Shown in pieces: positions 61,956 to 64,000 of a DNA stretch of 64,000 nucleotides (positions are counted from its first letter, which is position 1; every line of letters starts with the position of its first letter). The position numbers and the translations under genes were made by a program. This DNA comes from Tritrichomonas foetus. Its lineage: Eukaryota; Parabasalia; Tritrichomonadida; Tritrichomonadidae. Location of the stretch: positions 1-64,000 of the forward strand of contig MLAK01000734.1 of assembly GCA_001839685.1 (NCBI GenBank). Direction: 5' to 3'. Under the pieces are notes generated by a model. The model searched no databases and was not told the origin of the DNA. It saw only the letters and a program-made list of their open reading frames with translations.

Positions 61956-63766
61956 GTTTCGTTTGCAGAGGAAAAAAAAAAGCTGAACGATTTTAATGTC
62001 CCAACTTTTTCTGAAGAAAAATCTATCAGACCTCTTTTCTACAATTGTGTTATGTATTTATTTAAAAATTGAATTATGGAAAAAATTCATTCTTTTCAAA
62101 ATCTATCAGATTAATTGAGTCAAATAACGAAATATTTAAGATTCTTCAAAATGAACGGTTAAAATTGAATCATTGGGGGTTTAAACTTAGAATATCGTCA
62201 TATTATTAAACAAAATATTAGTTATTGAAAAAAAATTAAAATTAATCATGAATTTGTCAAGATACAAACAGAGAATTTTGAAGCGATATAAAATGATTTT
62301 TTATTTTTTGAAAGACTTTTCTTCAGAATTCTTTGCCAAAGAGAATGACTCAAATTTAATATTTCTTTCAAATCATATAGTTTAATTTCAATATTTTTGT
62401 TTCCTTTTGTAAACTTCAGAAGAGCTTTCAATTTATTACTTTCTGATAATCCATCAAATGATAAATAGAAACGGAAATGTTTTAACATATAGACTGTTGC
62501 AAACATTATTAAAATCAAATTCATATATTTTTCGTGAATATGCGTTATGTTCAAAAATTAATTAAATAATCCTAATAGGTTTTGTTACACTTGATTAGAA
62601 AAGACAAATGATTAATTTAATTCTCAAGAAAAAAATGATGCCGTTGAAATTGTTGATTGAGGTTTTCATCATAAAATTTCAAAATTATTTCTTTGAGAGA
62701 TTTTTCTTAATCTGCCAAAAAAGAAAAATCGATGTTTTCTTTTTGTGAGTAAATTGAAACAATATCTTCAATTTTTTTTCCCCTTCTTCTTTGCTTCTCC
62801 TCTTGACTCTTAATTCCTTGTCCTTCTTATTTTTTAATTTTTTCACTTCTTAAACAATGCTACTTTCTTCACTGTATTTTGATGTTGATGTTGAAGTAAC
62901 TTTCACTCTCACTCAGTGAATATTTTGATTTGAAGAAAGTGTGACTCTTCAGAAGAAAATAGGATTGTATTATCTAAGAATATGCAATGTTTACTTTATC
63001 TGAATTTGTGTAAGTTAAATCTGCGAATTTTTGAATTTTGTGGCAAATAAACCATAGAAATGATGGAAACTTTTTTTATGAGTCTCTGAGAATTCTCTCC
63101 GGTGCTGTAAAGTTGCCATCCATGGACATCAAAATGTAATGGACATGACCGTATGAAAAATAACTAATTGAAAATCAATCGGGTAAACCCCAAGAAAGCA
63201 TCATGAAATTTCATAAAAGTTTTGTTGATAGCATTTTATATGCTCACTAGAAAAATGCTAGTTGAAACTAAGGAAAGATAACAGAGTTTTAAAAGAATGA
63301 TAAAACTTTTATCATAAAAGAGTTATAACAGAGTGATAATCAAAGCTTTCGTGTTGCTTTCAAAACGAGTGATGTGTTCATTGATTCAAAACGAGTGATG
63401 TGTTCATTGATTCAAAACGAGTGATGTGTTCATTGATTCACCACACCATCAGAATAAAAATTCAACCAAACCCATCGAATGAAAAGAGTCCTTGCTGCCA
63501 TTATACTTATGAGAAAATTCCATTGAAATCATCACCACCCGCTTGTTTAAAGGCCTAACTTCTTGCGCTCACTCATTGGTCACACTTTTTGATCAATTTA
63601 GTGAAAAAAGTGAGAAAATATTATTCTTTTATGAAGGATAGTGAAAGCAAATTCTTCTTTGTACCCTTGAGTATCTTTTTACTCTTTAGAAAAAAAAAAA
63701 GTGAATAAACGAAATATTTATTTAAAAAATAAGACAACAAGCAAGAAAAAATGAATATCCAGCACT
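61956..63766. other. Long intergenic region with 26-bp tandem repeat
   Basis: About 1.8 kb. A 92- to 102-codon minus-strand frame at 62246-62554 has some protein-like character (LKALLKFTKGNKNIEIKLYD) but starts on TTG and is not supported as a gene. The tandem repeat at 63359 is listed separately. GATAAAACTTTTATC near 63299 is a short perfect palindrome. Confidence 0.45.
63359..63436. repeat. Three perfect 26-bp tandem repeats
   Basis: Exactly three identical copies of a 26-base unit beginning TTCAAAACGAGTGATGTG and ending TTCATTGA. The copies show no differences, implying recent amplification. It lies about 330 bases downstream of the next gene's 3' end. Confidence 0.95.
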
Positions 63767-64000
63767 TCAAAGATCGCCTTTGCTTGCATTTGCGTTTGTT
63801 TGCGTGGCCGAGCGAAGAAACGTTCGGAGCTCTTTTTCTTGCGCGGTGAGGAGTGCTCGAAGTTGGAGATAAAGCTCCTGTGCTTGTGGGTTTTTCAAGT
63901 AAGCGCGTGGTTCGTAGCCTTCGATTGTTTCTTTAATTGATTGGAGTTCAATTTGGGCTTGAGCTACCCGCTCATTGAGGAGCTTTGTAGCTGTCTGGTA
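63767..64000 (-). CDS. 3' end of a helical protein, cut by the window edge
   Basis: Open from the window edge to a TGA at 63767-63769, giving the last 77 residues of a protein on the minus strand. The text is strongly helical and coiled-coil-like (TKLLNERVAQAQIELQSIKE, LYLQLRALLTAQEKELRTFL) with a polar end SATQTNANASKGDL. GC content is clearly higher than in the flanking intergenic sequence, as in other genes here. The start and identity lie outside the window. Segments such as LKNPQAQELYLQLR could belong to a cytoskeletal or trafficking coiled-coil protein. Confidence 0.7.
   Translation of the reverse strand, partial: YQTATKLLNERVAQAQIELQSIKETIEGYEPRAYLKNPQAQELYLQLRALLTAQEKELRTFLRSATQTNANASKGDL

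Noticed and set aside
62246..62554. Minus-strand 102-codon frame
   Set aside because: Begins with TTG; after trimming to an ATG only weak protein character remains.

Overview
This window comes from an AT-rich, gene-dense, apparently intron-poor protist nuclear genome. I infer a parabasalid (trichomonad), most likely Tritrichomonas-like. Nearly every gene is one uninterrupted ORF. Several starts sit on or within about 15 bases of a TCA-type initiator (actin has TCACTTTT 13 bases upstream). Flagellar proteins (DM10/EFHC-like, CFAP97-like, TTLL) sit beside a conventional actin, and a mariner of the type abundant in trichomonads is present. Several reading-frame starts need trimming to an internal ATG, because the longest open frame begins at TTG.

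Layout. 0-9 kb: a CK1-type kinase, a large unknown protein, a chromo-barrel protein, a small membrane protein, a CFAP97-like acidic protein. 9-14.4 kb: three unrecognised proteins, one with RRM-like folds, one with an in-frame 24-bp minisatellite. 14.4-16.8 kb: a decayed gene. 16.9-25.8 kb: an HP1-like chromodomain/chromoshadow protein, an unknown acidic protein, a DM10/EFHC-like protein, an assembly gap inside a 15-bp minisatellite, a Rad23-like UBL-UBA-UBA protein with FG-P repeats, and actin. 26-33 kb: a giant coiled-coil protein, a DYRK kinase and a GSK3 kinase. 33-43 kb: a sparse region with a MITE-like inverted repeat, an auxin-efflux-carrier family transporter, a second gap in a 16-bp minisatellite, an LRR protein, a single-pass membrane protein and two decayed genes (one a kinase). 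43-50.3 kb: a TTLL tubulin-modifying enzyme, an unknown protein, a MoeB/ThiF/Uba4-like E1, SmB and an SGT1-like co-chaperone. 51-59.5 kb: a membrane-anchored GH95 alpha-L-fucosidase facing a secreted GH2 beta-galactosidase. 60-64 kb: a BAR-domain protein and the 3' end of a further gene.

The most striking locus is 51-59.5 kb. The two exoglycosidases form a tail-to-tail pair suited to trimming fucosylated host mucin glycans. The beta-galactosidase is split by a complete 1,290-bp mariner element with 28-bp terminal inverted repeats, a TA duplication and an intact DD34D transposase. Both halves of the enzyme gene remain open, so the insertion looks recent.

Regulatory-looking structure is also notable: a shared 13-mer with a CGTACG core upstream of the two chromodomain-type genes; three ACCGTTTA motifs spaced exactly 21 bp upstream of the coiled-coil gene; a CGGTTAT-type motif on each side of the SmB/SGT1 divergent promoter; perfect GTTAAC dyads; and a dispersed 75-bp palindromic repeat present twice. 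Isolated N bases fall in actin (all at third codon positions), in the mariner and in one intergenic stretch, which suggests these are collapsed multicopy sequences.
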